A DNA stretch of 64,000 bases from Megasphaera hutchinsoni. Its GTDB lineage: Bacteria; Bacillota; Negativicutes; Veillonellales; Megasphaeraceae. The position numbers were made by a program, and so were the translations under genes. Location of the stretch: contig NZ_KQ960953.1 in NCBI RefSeq assembly GCF_001553405.1, positions 61,083 through 125,082 of the forward strand, in the 5' to 3' direction. The notes under the pieces were generated by a model. The model saw only the letters and a list, made by a program, of their open reading frames with translations, did no database searches and had not been told where the DNA came from. Shown here piece after piece: positions 17,950 through 27,028 of the stretch; the first letter of the stretch is position 1; every line of letters begins with the position of its first letter.

Positions 17950-20900
17950 ATGCAGCCTATTCGACGGTTATATGTAGCTAAAAAAAAATGTTTTGCGGAT
18001 GAAGAAAAACGAATGTTGTCTGATTTACGTAACAATTTACTTATTCATGAGTTAGAGTCATTACGTATTTTCCATCGATATGATATCGGTGGATTAGATG
18101 AGGACGCATTTTTGGCAGCAAAAAAAATGATATTCTCAGAACCTCCAGTGGATGAAGTATACGATTCATTGACGCTGAATGACGGGGAGCAACTGATTGC
18201 TATTGAATATCAACCAGGACAATATGATCAGCGTGCAGATTCAGCGATGCAATGTTTACAAATGCTTACCATGAAAAATGATGGTATAGTTCGGACGGCA
18301 AAGGTGATTGTTTTTTCAGGCAATCTTTCTATTCAAGATATGGAACGTATACAAGGATATTGCATTAATCCTGTGGAAGCGAGGAAGGCCTCATTAGATG
18401 CGTGCCAATCGCTTACATTAGCTTTGGAAGAACCAGCACCCGTTTCGACTATTACGGGATTTATAGTGTATACGGAAGAACAACTACGAGATTTATTAGA
18501 ATCGTTGGGATTGGCTATGAGTTTTGCCGATTTACAATTTTGTCAGTCTTATTTTAGAGAGGAAGAACAACGGGATCCAACGATTACTGAAATAAAAGTA
18601 ATTGATACGTATTGGTCGGATCATTGTAGACATACAACATTTAATACAGCATTAACAGACATTACGTTTGCTGAAAGTCCGTTGATTAAACCTGTACGAG
18701 AAGCATATCAAGAATATCAACAAGCACGAAATATGTTACAGCGTAAAAAGCCTATTTCACTGATGGATATGGCAACCATAGCTGTTAAAGAATTGCGACA
18801 AGCGGGAAAGCTACAAAATTTAGATATATCTGATGAAATTAATGCTTGTACTATTATTGTACCCGTTGATGTGCAAGGAAAAGAGGAAGAATGGTTACTT
18901 CTTTTCAAAAATGAAACACATAATCATCCGACAGAAATCGAACCTTTTGGTGGTGCGGCTACTTGCTTAGGCGGTTGTATTCGCGATCCTTTAAGCGGAC
19001 GGGCGTATGTATATCAAGCAATGCGGATTACTGGTTCGGGAGATCCACGGCAACCTGTGAGAGAAACCTTAACGGGTAAATTACCCCAGCGTACGATTAC
19101 AACTGGAGCGGCGAAGGGGTATAGTTCTTATGGAAATCAAATTGGGTTAGCAACAGGAGAGGTAAAAGAATATTATCATCCTGGATTTATTGCCAAACGG
19201 ATGGAAATTGGTGCGGTAATAGGAGCAGCTCCACGGGAGAATGTAGTACGAAAAACGCCATTGCCTGGAGATATCGTGATTTTACTTGGCGGTAAAACGG
19301 GGAGAGATGGTTGTGGTGGCGCTACGGGGTCATCAAAAAAACATACGGTTCATTCTTTAAGTGATTGTGGTGCAGAAGTTCAAAAGGGAAACGCCTTAAC
19401 GGAACGTAAAATACAACGTCTGTTTCGCCGTGGTGAAGTAACAAGATTAATTAAGCGGTGTAATGATTTCGGTGCGGGTGGTGTATCTGTTGCGGTAGGA
19501 GAATTGACCGAAGGGTTACATATACAGTTAGATGTTATTCCTAAAAAATATGAAGGGCTAGATGGGACGGAACTTGCGATTTCGGAATCACAAGAACGCA
19601 TGGCGGTAGTAGTTGATGCAGCAGATAAAGAGCAGTTTATGAGGTATGCGGCAGAAGAGAACTTAGAAGCTACGGTTATTGCAGAAGTAACGGCGGATAA
19701 ACGGTTAGTGATGCGTTGGCGTGATCAGCAGGTGGTTAATTTAGCGAGGTCATTTTTAGATACAAATGGCGTTATGCAGGAACAAACCGCCTATGTAGCC
19801 GCTCCTAGCGAGAAGAGTTTTTTTGCCGTGTCACCAATTACGGATAGAAAACAGTATTGGAAAAAGGTCATGGGAACGTTAAATGTTGCATCAGAACAAG
19901 GGTTAGCAGAGCAATTTGATAGTTCTATTGGTGCGGCTACGATGTTAATGCCTTTTGGCGGTATTTGGCAAAAGACACCGGTGGCGGGCATGGTTGCAGC
20001 TTTGCCCGTACGAGGGGGACAAACGGAAACCGTATCTATTATGACGCATGGGTATGATCCGAATTTAGCTTCGTGGAGTCCTTTTCACGGTGGCCTCTAT
20101 GCAGTTTTATTATCGCTTGCTAAGCTTGTGGCTTTAGGGGGAAAGCGACAAGATGCGTATTTGACGTTACAAGAATTTTTCCCTTCGTTAGGTACAAACG
20201 ATACTTATTGGGGTTTGCCAGTTAGTGCTTTATTAGGTGCGTATAAAGCACAAAAGGAATTAGGTATTGCTGCTATTGGCGGTAAAGATAGTATGAGTGG
20301 TACGTTTGAACAATTAACTGTTCCACCGACATTAGTATCCTTTGCAGTGGTAACGGCAAAACGTTCGGATATTATATCGCCAGAATTTAAAGGGGCGAAT
20401 CATATTGTTTTATTGGTACAAACACCACGAGATGAAGTGGGAATGCCCAATTTCGAAATCTTTAAACAACATTGTGATGCACTGAGAAAAGAACAACAAG
20501 CAGGCACTATATTTGCTTTGCGTGCGGTAGATCAAGGTGGCGTAGCGGCAGCATTAGTGGAAATGGCGGTAGGTAATCGTTTGGGCGTGCAGTTGTCCGA
20601 TATAGTTGATGATGCTACTTTATTCCAAGCCTCGTATGGCGATTTCATAGTGGAAATGGATGAAGCATCGGCACAACGGTGGGAGGCATTATCACATGTT
20701 ATGCGAATTGGTATGACGCAAGAAAAGGCTATCATGAGTTGGAAAGATGGATTTATTTCCTTGATGGAATTGCAAGGAGCATGGGAAGATACGTTGTCTT
20801 CTATTTTTCCATTGCAATGTGAAAGTAAAACGGATAATAGCTCGCTGCCTAAATATACCACTCGTGCTAGTCGGCGAAGTGAAGTATGGGGGAAGCCAAC

Positions 20901-21693
20901 TGTATTTATACCCGTTTTTCCAGGAACTAACTGTGAATACGATTCGGCTGCGGCGTTTGAACGCGTAGGCGCCAATGTAGATATGATGGTATTAAAAAAT
21001 AATACGGCGCAAGCATTACAAGCGTCTATGACCGAAATGGTTAAGCGTCTTAATCAGGCACAAATCATATTTTTCCCTGGCGGTTTTAGTGCAGGTGATG
21101 AACCAGATGGTTCGGGTAAATTTATTGCTACGGTCTTTAGGAATCCAGTCTTGTCAGATGCATTAGAGCGACTATTATATGAACGAGATGGATTGGCATT
21201 GGGGATTTGTAATGGTTTCCAAGCGTTGATTAAATTGGGGTTATTACCGTATGGTCACGTTCAGCCTCTTGCCGAAAATAGTCCAACATTGACGTATAAT
21301 ACGATTGGTAGGCATATTTCTCGAGTGGTGCAGACAAAGGTAGTTTCCGTACTAAGTCCTTGGTTTAATAAAATCAATGTAGGCGATATACATTCATTGC
21401 CGATCTCTCATGGAGAGGGAAGGTTTGTTGCATCGGCGGAAATGATTAAGTCTTTATGTAAACAAGGACAGATAGCTACGCAGTATGTTGATATGGAGGG
21501 AAATGCTACTTATAATAGTGAATATAACCCAAATCAGTCTGTCTTTGCTATAGAAGGCATTACGAGTCCTGATGGGCGTGTATTAGGTAAAATGGCACAT
21601 AGTGAACGTTCTGTAGCGGGAAATGTTCTAAAAAATATACATGGTAATATGATACAGCCATTGTTTGCGGGCGGGGTAGAGTACTTTAGGTAA
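17950..21693 (+). CDS. purL: Phosphoribosylformylglycinamidine synthase, single chain (PurL)
   Basis: Fourth step of purine synthesis: FGAR plus glutamine and ATP to FGAM. 1247 residues carrying PurS-like, synthase and glutaminase parts in one chain, the clostridial/Negativicutes form rather than the three-gene purS-purQ-purL of Bacillus. SDHCRHTTF near residue 224 marks the synthase; the glutaminase has FPGTNCE, FFPGGFSAGDE, the nucleophile in GICNGFQ near 1087, and SHGEGRF. GAGGAGG ribosome site. Transcribed alone, facing away from xpt. Confidence 0.96.
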   Translation: MQPIRRLYVAKKKCFADEEKRMLSDLRNNLLIHELESLRIFHRYDIGGLDEDAFLAAKKMIFSEPPVDEVYDSLTLNDGEQLIAIEYQPGQYDQRADSAMQCLQMLTMKNDGIVRTAKVIVFSGNLSIQDMERIQGYCINPVEARKASLDACQSLTLALEEPAPVSTITGFIVYTEEQLRDLLESLGLAMSFADLQFCQSYFREEEQRDPTITEIKVIDTYWSDHCRHTTFNTALTDITFAESPLIKPVREAYQEYQQARNMLQRKKPISLMDMATIAVKELRQAGKLQNLDISDEINACTIIVPVDVQGKEEEWLLLFKNETHNHPTEIEPFGGAATCLGGCIRDPLSGRAYVYQAMRITGSGDPRQPVRETLTGKLPQRTITTGAAKGYSSYGNQIGLATGEVKEYYHPGFIAKRMEIGAVIGAAPRENVVRKTPLPGDIVILLGGKTGRDGCGGATGSSKKHTVHSLSDCGAEVQKGNALTERKIQRLFRRGEVTRLIKRCNDFGAGGVSVAVGELTEGLHIQLDVIPKKYEGLDGTELAISESQERMAVVVDAADKEQFMRYAAEENLEATVIAEVTADKRLVMRWRDQQVVNLARSFLDTNGVMQEQTAYVAAPSEKSFFAVSPITDRKQYWKKVMGTLNVASEQGLAEQFDSSIGAATMLMPFGGIWQKTPVAGMVAALPVRGGQTETVSIMTHGYDPNLASWSPFHGGLYAVLLSLAKLVALGGKRQDAYLTLQEFFPSLGTNDTYWGLPVSALLGAYKAQKELGIAAIGGKDSMSGTFEQLTVPPTLVSFAVVTAKRSDIISPEFKGANHIVLLVQTPRDEVGMPNFEIFKQHCDALRKEQQAGTIFALRAVDQGGVAAALVEMAVGNRLGVQLSDIVDDATLFQASYGDFIVEMDEASAQRWEALSHVMRIGMTQEKAIMSWKDGFISLMELQGAWEDTLSSIFPLQCESKTDNSSLPKYTTRASRRSEVWGKPTVFIPVFPGTNCEYDSAAAFERVGANVDMMVLKNNTAQALQASMTEMVKRLNQAQIIFFPGGFSAGDEPDGSGKFIATVFRNPVLSDALERLLYERDGLALGICNGFQALIKLGLLPYGHVQPLAENSPTLTYNTIGRHISRVVQTKVVSVLSPWFNKINVGDIHSLPISHGEGRFVASAEMIKSLCKQGQIATQYVDMEGNATYNSEYNPNQSVFAIEGITSPDGRVLGKMAHSERSVAGNVLKNIHGNMIQPLFAGGVEYFR

Positions 21694-21740
21694 AGGTAGA
21701 TATACCTATATTATGCTATGTATGAATAGGGATTTTTTAG

Positions 21741-21769
21741 TTGAAATTTTTTATCGTGAATGATATAAT
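21741..21769 (+). promoter_or_regulatory. Promoter of rpsF-ssb-rpsR
   Basis: -35 TTGAAA, 17-base spacer, -10 TATAAT, close to consensus. Confidence 0.8.
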
Positions 21770-21790
21770 AAATAGGCTTGAATGTATCAG

Positions 21791-21836
21791 GCTCCTAACC
21801 CTTCTTTGGGAAGGGTCATAAGTCCAAAAGAGGAGG
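21791..21836 (+). promoter_or_regulatory. Candidate autoregulatory leader of the rpsF operon
   Basis: The leader forms a 7-bp hairpin ACCCTTC/GAAGGGT (21798-21804 with 21810-21816), and CTCCT just before it (21792-21796) can pair with the AGGAG of the ribosome site at 21831-21835. That layout would allow translational control, as known for S6:S18 leaders of other bacteria. I cannot confirm the S6:S18 consensus by eye. Confidence 0.45.
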
Positions 21837-21843
21837 TGATTTC

Positions 21844-22128
21844 GTGAATAAGTACGAAGTCATGTTTATTGCGAAGCCGTTAGAAGACGAAGCGGTAAAA
21901 CCCATTATTGAGTTTGTCGATGCATTGTTAAAGAAAAACGGTGCACAGGTAAAAAAGATTGAACCATGGGGTAAACGTCATTTAGCATATCCTGTAAAAA
22001 AACAGAATGATGGCTATTATGTCTTGGTTAATTTCGATGCTGAACCTGACATTATTAAAGAAATTGACCGCGTAATGAAAATTCGTGATGAAATCTTAAA
22101 ACACTTAATTGTTAAGATTGACGAATAA
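21844..22128 (+). CDS. rpsF: 30S ribosomal protein S6
   Basis: 94 residues, typical bS6: N-terminal YEVMFI strand, KIEPWGKR-x-LAYPVKK middle motif and acidic C-terminus. It binds S18 in the 30S platform. GTG start after AGGAGGTGATTTC. First gene of the conserved rpsF-ssb-rpsR operon. Confidence 0.97.
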   Translation: MNKYEVMFIAKPLEDEAVKPIIEFVDALLKKNGAQVKKIEPWGKRHLAYPVKKQNDGYYVLVNFDAEPDIIKEIDRVMKIRDEILKHLIVKIDE

Positions 22129-22143
22129 TCGGAGGCGTAAGGT

Positions 22144-22575
22144 ATGAATTCAGTACAATTATTAGGGAATCTGGCCAGAGATCCAGAGATTAGAAGCACT
22201 ACTACTGGTAAAACAGTAGCAAGGTTTACGGTTGCTTGCTCTAGTTCATATGTATCTGCAACTGGTGAAAAGCGAGAAATGACTGATTTTGTTCCTTGTG
22301 TTGCGTGGGGAAATTTGGCGGAAAGCTGTCAGGAAAATTTAGCAAAGGGAAAACGCGTTTTTGTACAGGGACGTTTTTCTAGACGTTCTTATGAAACTCA
22401 AGATGGGCAAAAACGTTATGTGACGGAAGTTGTTTGCGAGTTTATAGGACAGCCTTTGGGGAAAGGTATGAATGAAACCGGCATGGGTAGATCGGGTGCA
22501 CAGGAAACCGTGCATACGGAAAATCAATCCTTTGGAGATGCTGGTAGTCCTAGCACAGAAGAAGTACCTTTTTAA
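22144..22575 (+). CDS. ssb: Single-stranded DNA-binding protein (SSB)
   Basis: 143 residues: OB fold from residue 1 to about 105 (MNSVQLLGNLARDPEIR, then FVQGRFSRRSYE), a short Gly/Ser linker, and the acidic C-terminal tip EEVPF that docks partner proteins. Lies between rpsF and rpsR, the usual place. Confidence 0.97.
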   Translation: MNSVQLLGNLARDPEIRSTTTGKTVARFTVACSSSYVSATGEKREMTDFVPCVAWGNLAESCQENLAKGKRVFVQGRFSRRSYETQDGQKRYVTEVVCEFIGQPLGKGMNETGMGRSGAQETVHTENQSFGDAGSPSTEEVPF

Positions 22576-22617
22576 TGTCAAACAGTACCCTTCTTATTAA
22601 AAAAGGAGGAAGTATAG

Positions 22618-22848
22618 ATGAAAAGAGATCGTTCAAGAAAACCAAGAAGAAAAGTTTGTAATTTTTGTGTAGATCATGCAGAACAAATTGATTATAAAGA
22701 TATTGCAAAACTTCGGCGTTTTACGACAGAACGTGGTAAAATTTTGCCACGGAGAATTTCTGGTGTTTGTGCTAAACATCAGCGTAAATTAACACTTGCT
22801 ATCAAGCGTGCAAGAGCGATTGCATTATTGCCTTATACGGCAGAATAA
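22618..22848 (+). CDS. rpsR: 30S ribosomal protein S18
   Basis: 76 residues with the bS18 signature [23 protein letters not shown] and the basic C-terminus [11 protein letters not shown]. Two Cys in the N-terminal VCNFC motif suggest the zinc-type variant. AAAGGAGG ribosome site. Confidence 0.97.
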   Translation: MKRDRSRKPRRKVCNFCVDHAEQIDYKDIAKLRRFTTERGKILPRRISGVCAKHQRKLTLAIKRARAIALLPYTAE

Positions 22849-22850
22849 TA

Positions 22851-22888
22851 AAAAAAGACAGTTTCTTAGGAAACTGTCTTTTTTTTAT
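22851..22888 (+). terminator. Terminator of rpsF-ssb-rpsR
   Basis: Stem AAAGACAGTTTC/GAAACTGTCTTT with tetraloop and long T-run. Confidence 0.9.
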
Positions 22889-22957
22889 TATAGGCAGATT
22901 AGGATAATAGCGAGCGGGGGATGGTGGGATAAGTATGGTTAGTTATGCATAAAACGG

Positions 22958-22986
22958 TTTACACTTTTCCTATGACCTTGTATAAT
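22958..22986 (+). promoter_or_regulatory. Promoter upstream of the GntP permease gene
   Basis: -35 TTTACA, 17-base spacer, -10 TATAAT. It gives a leader of about 115 bases in which I see no clear riboswitch or attenuator. Confidence 0.7.
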
Positions 22987-23108
22987 ACAAGAGAATGAAT
23001 GAAACGTATCATTATAATAATTAAAAAATGATTTTTTTATATCTTTATATGATGCGGTTTTTATTATTGTATAAAGTAATTATTTATTAAAAAGGAGGTT
23101 GATGAAAT

Positions 23109-24428
23109 ATGCCTTTAATTATCTTAGCTATTGGTATTATTATTTTATTTTTTCTTATCGTAAAAATGAAGCTAAATAGTTTTTTAGCATTATTACTAGT
23201 GGCGGGCTTTGTTGGCTTAGCTGAAGGTTTACCACTTGTGAAAATTATTCCGACGATTGAAAAGGGGTTAGGTGGTACACTAGGCGGACTTGCTATTGTC
23301 ATTTCTTTTGGGGCTATTTTAGGTAAATTAATGGCTGAAAGTGGTGGAGCGCAGCGGATTGCGATGACTTTAATTCGTGTTTTTGGCGCGAAGAATGTAA
23401 AATGGGCTGTGTGCTTGACTGGGTTCATTGTGGGGATTGCTTTATTTTATGAAATTGGTTTTGTATTGTTGATTCCGATTGTGTTTACGATTGCGGCAGC
23501 AGCAGGAGTACCTCTTTTAGAAGCGGGCATTCCTATGGCGGCAGCGTTATCGGTTACGCATGGTTTTTTACCACCACATCCGGGTCCTACGGCGATATCC
23601 GTTATTTATAATGCAGATATTGGTAAAACGTTAGTTTATGGTTTTATTATAGCTGTTCCAGCTGCTATTATAGCAGGGCCGTTATTTTATAAAACGATAC
23701 ATCATATTAAAGCAGAAATGCCAGAACATTTATTTCAATCTAAAGTTTTTCAAGATGAGGAAATGCCAAGTTTTACTGTTAGTATTATTACGGCATTGAT
23801 TCCTGTAGTCTTAATGGCTATTTCGGCTATAACGAAGATGACTTTGTCTCCGGCAGCTACGTTGTATCCTATTCTTACCTTTTTAGGGACGCCTGATATT
23901 GCCTTGACGATTTCCATTGCTGTGGCCATTTACACGTTTGGCTTACAACGGGGAAAGACAATGAAAGAAGTAATGACTATTGCTCAAGATGCGATCTTAG
24001 CTATTGCTATGATTTTGCTCATTGTTGGCGGTGGAGGTGCCTTAAAACAAATTTTAATTGATAGTGGCGTAGGTACGTATATTGGTAATATAGCTGCTCA
24101 TTCTGGATTATCACCATTATTGCTGGCTTGGGTAGTGGCTGCGGTTATTCGTATTGCTTGCGGCTCTGCTACTGTTGCGGCATTAACGGCTGGCGGAATT
24201 GCGGCACCTATTGTTGCGGTTACGGGGGTAAGCCCTGAATTGATGGTGCTTGCGACAGGTGCGGGCAGTTTAATTTTTAGTCCACCAAATGATCCAGGAT
24301 TTTGGTTATTTAAAGAATTTTTTGGTTTAACAGTTAAAAATACCGTTCGTACATGGTGCGTATTAGAAACACTTATTTCCATTATTGGTTTAATTGGAGT
24401 TTTGATTTTATCGATATTTGTTGCGTAA
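23109..24428 (+). CDS. GntP-family gluconate/organic acid permease
   Basis: 439 residues, about 12-14 membrane helices. Family motifs visible are the GAILGKLMAESGGAQRIA segment, HGFLPPHPGP near 158 and SPPNDPGFWLFKEF near 400. GntP proteins are H+ symporters for gluconate and related hydroxy acids. No gluconate kinase or dehydratase is adjacent, so the substrate is open (gluconate, glycerate and idonate are all known for the family). Strong AAAGGAGG site. Confidence 0.85.
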   Translation: MPLIILAIGIIILFFLIVKMKLNSFLALLLVAGFVGLAEGLPLVKIIPTIEKGLGGTLGGLAIVISFGAILGKLMAESGGAQRIAMTLIRVFGAKNVKWAVCLTGFIVGIALFYEIGFVLLIPIVFTIAAAAGVPLLEAGIPMAAALSVTHGFLPPHPGPTAISVIYNADIGKTLVYGFIIAVPAAIIAGPLFYKTIHHIKAEMPEHLFQSKVFQDEEMPSFTVSIITALIPVVLMAISAITKMTLSPAATLYPILTFLGTPDIALTISIAVAIYTFGLQRGKTMKEVMTIAQDAILAIAMILLIVGGGGALKQILIDSGVGTYIGNIAAHSGLSPLLLAWVVAAVIRIACGSATVAALTAGGIAAPIVAVTGVSPELMVLATGAGSLIFSPPNDPGFWLFKEFFGLTVKNTVRTWCVLETLISIIGLIGVLILSIFVA

Positions 24429-24438
24429 TGCGTATTTG

Positions 24439-24480
24439 AAAAAGACCATCTCTTTTATTTTTAAGAGATGGTCTTTTTTT
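24439..24480. terminator. Bidirectional terminator between permease and lipid kinase genes
   Basis: Stem AAAAAGACCATCTCTT/AAGAGATGGTCTTTTT. Confidence 0.9.
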
Positions 24481-25369
24481 ATTTTGGGACATAAATGGAT
24501 AAGAAAGAAGGTAATATTTCTAAATTTAAGGGAAAATTAGGTCCTTCATCTCCGTCCATATTGGTATGGAGTAGAGGATCTTCTAATAGGGTAATACGAG
24601 CTTTTGTTAATGTCAGCAATGTCATATATTCACCGCTTAAAGGTGTACTAGAAAGAAAGTCGGGAATCATTTTTAAAAGATCCAAATAAGAGAAATCTTT
24701 AAAAATCGCTAACCAAATTTTTCCATCATTGACACGTGCTTGCGGTGCAACATTGCGAAAACCCCCAATTGAATTTGTTAACATAGCAATGATGAGTGGA
24801 CTGCGATATATGAGTTCTTCTTGCTCTGTTTCGATTTTAAATAAGGACGTGGTATGATTTTGTAGTGTTTTTATACCAGTTAAAAAATATGCTAATGGAC
24901 CGAGTCGCGTTTTTTGTTCTACTGATACATGACCAACTGCATCAGGTAAGATTCCTGCGGCAACTGTGTTTACAAAATATTTATCATTTACTTTGCCGAT
25001 ATCTACCTGGATGGTTTTGCAATGCGAGAGCATGGAAATAGCTGCTTCTGGATGGAGAGGAATTTGTAAAGCTCGTGCTAAATCATTAATGGTACCTAAA
25101 GGAATAAAGCCAAAATGGATGGGTTTATTGGCTAAAGCAAGACCGTTAATCGTTTCGTTTAATGTACCATCGCCCCCCATACAAAAAATAGAATCAAAAC
25201 CACATAAGGATGCTTCTTTTGCCCAGTATGTAGCATCACCGCGTTGACGTGTTTCCCGCAGTTCAACATAATCGAACATGCTGTCTAATTGGTATTTTAA
25301 ATCATCTTTATGATATTTTGCACGTTCCTTTCCAGAAGAAGGATTAATAATTACAAGACACCGTTTCAC
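24479..25369 (-). CDS. Diacylglycerol/lipid kinase family protein (YegS/DgkB-like)
   Basis: 296 residues with NPSSGKERAK near the start and the catalytic loop GGDGTLNE near 63, the marks of the DAGK catalytic domain. Likely phosphorylates diacylglycerol or a related lipid at the membrane. GTG start with AAGGAG 9 bases upstream. It may share a transcript with the upstream M18 peptidase gene (44-base gap). Confidence 0.85.
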   Translation of the reverse strand: MKRCLVIINPSSGKERAKYHKDDLKYQLDSMFDYVELRETRQRGDATYWAKEASLCGFDSIFCMGGDGTLNETINGLALANKPIHFGFIPLGTINDLARALQIPLHPEAAISMLSHCKTIQVDIGKVNDKYFVNTVAAGILPDAVGHVSVEQKTRLGPLAYFLTGIKTLQNHTTSLFKIETEQEELIYRSPLIIAMLTNSIGGFRNVAPQARVNDGKIWLAIFKDFSYLDLLKMIPDFLSSTPLSGEYMTLLTLTKARITLLEDPLLHTNMDGDEGPNFPLNLEILPSFLSIYVPK

Positions 25370-25413
25370 TGCTATATGCTCCTTATTAATGATAATGGAT
25401 ATATGGTAACATA

Positions 25414-26781
25414 TTAGAGACTTTCAAAGAAAGCTTTGTAAGCTAAATAAGCACAGTAAGCATCTACTTTAGCGACTAATTCTAATGGAGCATGCATGCT
25501 TAACATAGCGACCCCACAATCGACGACATCGCAACCCCAATTAGCCATGATATAGGCAATTGTACCACCGCCGCCTTGGTCTACTTTTCCTAATTCACTA
25601 ATTTGCCAAGGCACATTATTTTCATTAAAAATATTTCTGATTTTTATTAAAAATTCAGCGTTTGCATCACTGCTCCCTGCTTTGCCACGTGAACCGGTGT
25701 ATTTGCAGAGTGCGATACCGTATCCAAAGCGACCGGCATTGTTCTTTTCAAAGGCACTTTCAAAATTAGGGTCTAAGGCAGCACAAACATCGGCAGATAA
25801 TACTTCGCTTTGTCTTAATAAACGACGTAAGTATAATTCCTCTTTATGACCTTGTAAGGCTAATAATTCACTAATGAAATCAAGAAAATAAGAAGCTTGT
25901 ACCCCTGTATTGCCCATAGAACCGATTTCTTCTTTATCTGCGAATAAAGCAACTTGTGTTTTTTCTGTACTGTGTGCATGTAAAATTGCTGCTAAATTAG
26001 CATATGAGCAAACCCGATCATCTTGTCCGTGAGACATGATCATAGAACGATCTAGTCCTACATCACGGCTCTTTTGAGCAGGAACGATTTCTAGTTCGGC
26101 CGTGGTAAAGTCTTCTTCTTCGATATTATATTTTTCTTTTAATAATTGTAAAATAGCTGGTTTTACTGTGTCTTCGTCACTGTGAATGCCGATTATAGGC
26201 ATAAGCATTTCCCCGGTAATAGCTTCGCCTAAAGGTTTGGTGATTTGATCTTTACCCAAATGAGGAAGTAAATCGGTAATATAAAGAACTGGATCTTGCG
26301 GCTCATCGCCAATTGAAACATCAATTCTTTTACCACTTGCTGTATATACGACACCTAATAAAGCCAAGGGCATACAGACCCATTGATATTTTAAAATGCC
26401 GCCGTAATAGTGTGTTTTAAAATAAGCAATATTATCTTTTTCTACGAGAGGCATGCCTTTTAAATCTAACCGGGGGCAATCAATGTGAGAGCCAACGATT
26501 TTAAGACCAGCTTCAAGCGGTTGTTTCCCTATAATCGCCAAGACAACGGCTTTTCCTTTTTGATCCCAGAATACTTTGTCGCCTGGTTGAAGTGATGTAT
26601 ATTCTTGGATGGAGCGAAACCCCGCTTTTGTAGCTTGGCGTAAAATTTCTTTATTCGCTAATCGTTCAGTTCGAGCTGTATCCAAAAAAGCTCGATAATT
26701 AGTAGCATAGTTTTCTACTTCTTGTCTTTGCTCGGTTGAAAAGCGTTGCCAAGCACTGTGTTCTTTGTCAAACGTTTTCAT
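25414..26781 (-). CDS. M18-family aminopeptidase
   Basis: 455-residue dizinc aminopeptidase of the aspartyl aminopeptidase/aminopeptidase I group. Metal and catalytic motifs are SHIDCPRLDLKG, GQDDRVCSY, DKEEIGSMGNTG (paired Glu), and SMHAPLE near the C-terminus. Cytosolic peptide turnover is expected. AGGAGG ribosome site. Confidence 0.93.
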   Translation of the reverse strand: MKTFDKEHSAWQRFSTEQRQEVENYATNYRAFLDTARTERLANKEILRQATKAGFRSIQEYTSLQPGDKVFWDQKGKAVVLAIIGKQPLEAGLKIVGSHIDCPRLDLKGMPLVEKDNIAYFKTHYYGGILKYQWVCMPLALLGVVYTASGKRIDVSIGDEPQDPVLYITDLLPHLGKDQITKPLGEAITGEMLMPIIGIHSDEDTVKPAILQLLKEKYNIEEEDFTTAELEIVPAQKSRDVGLDRSMIMSHGQDDRVCSYANLAAILHAHSTEKTQVALFADKEEIGSMGNTGVQASYFLDFISELLALQGHKEELYLRRLLRQSEVLSADVCAALDPNFESAFEKNNAGRFGYGIALCKYTGSRGKAGSSDANAEFLIKIRNIFNENNVPWQISELGKVDQGGGGTIAYIMANWGCDVVDCGVAMLSMHAPLELVAKVDAYCAYLAYKAFFESL

Positions 26782-27028
26782 AAAAACCTCCTATTGCTAT
26801 TTTAATTTATAACACTTTTATTATAATCGTCTTTTTATAAAAAAGAAAGAGAGGAGTGAGGAAGGGCGGTCGAGGAGATGATTTATGTATGCGTTTTAGT
26901 TTTATTTCAATTGTTATATTGCTTATTTAGCTAAATGAATTACATAAAAGAAGGTCAAGGAAAAAGGAAATTAATAAAAAGATACAGAATATAGTAAATA
27001 AAATTATATGTTCTAGGAGGCGATTTGA

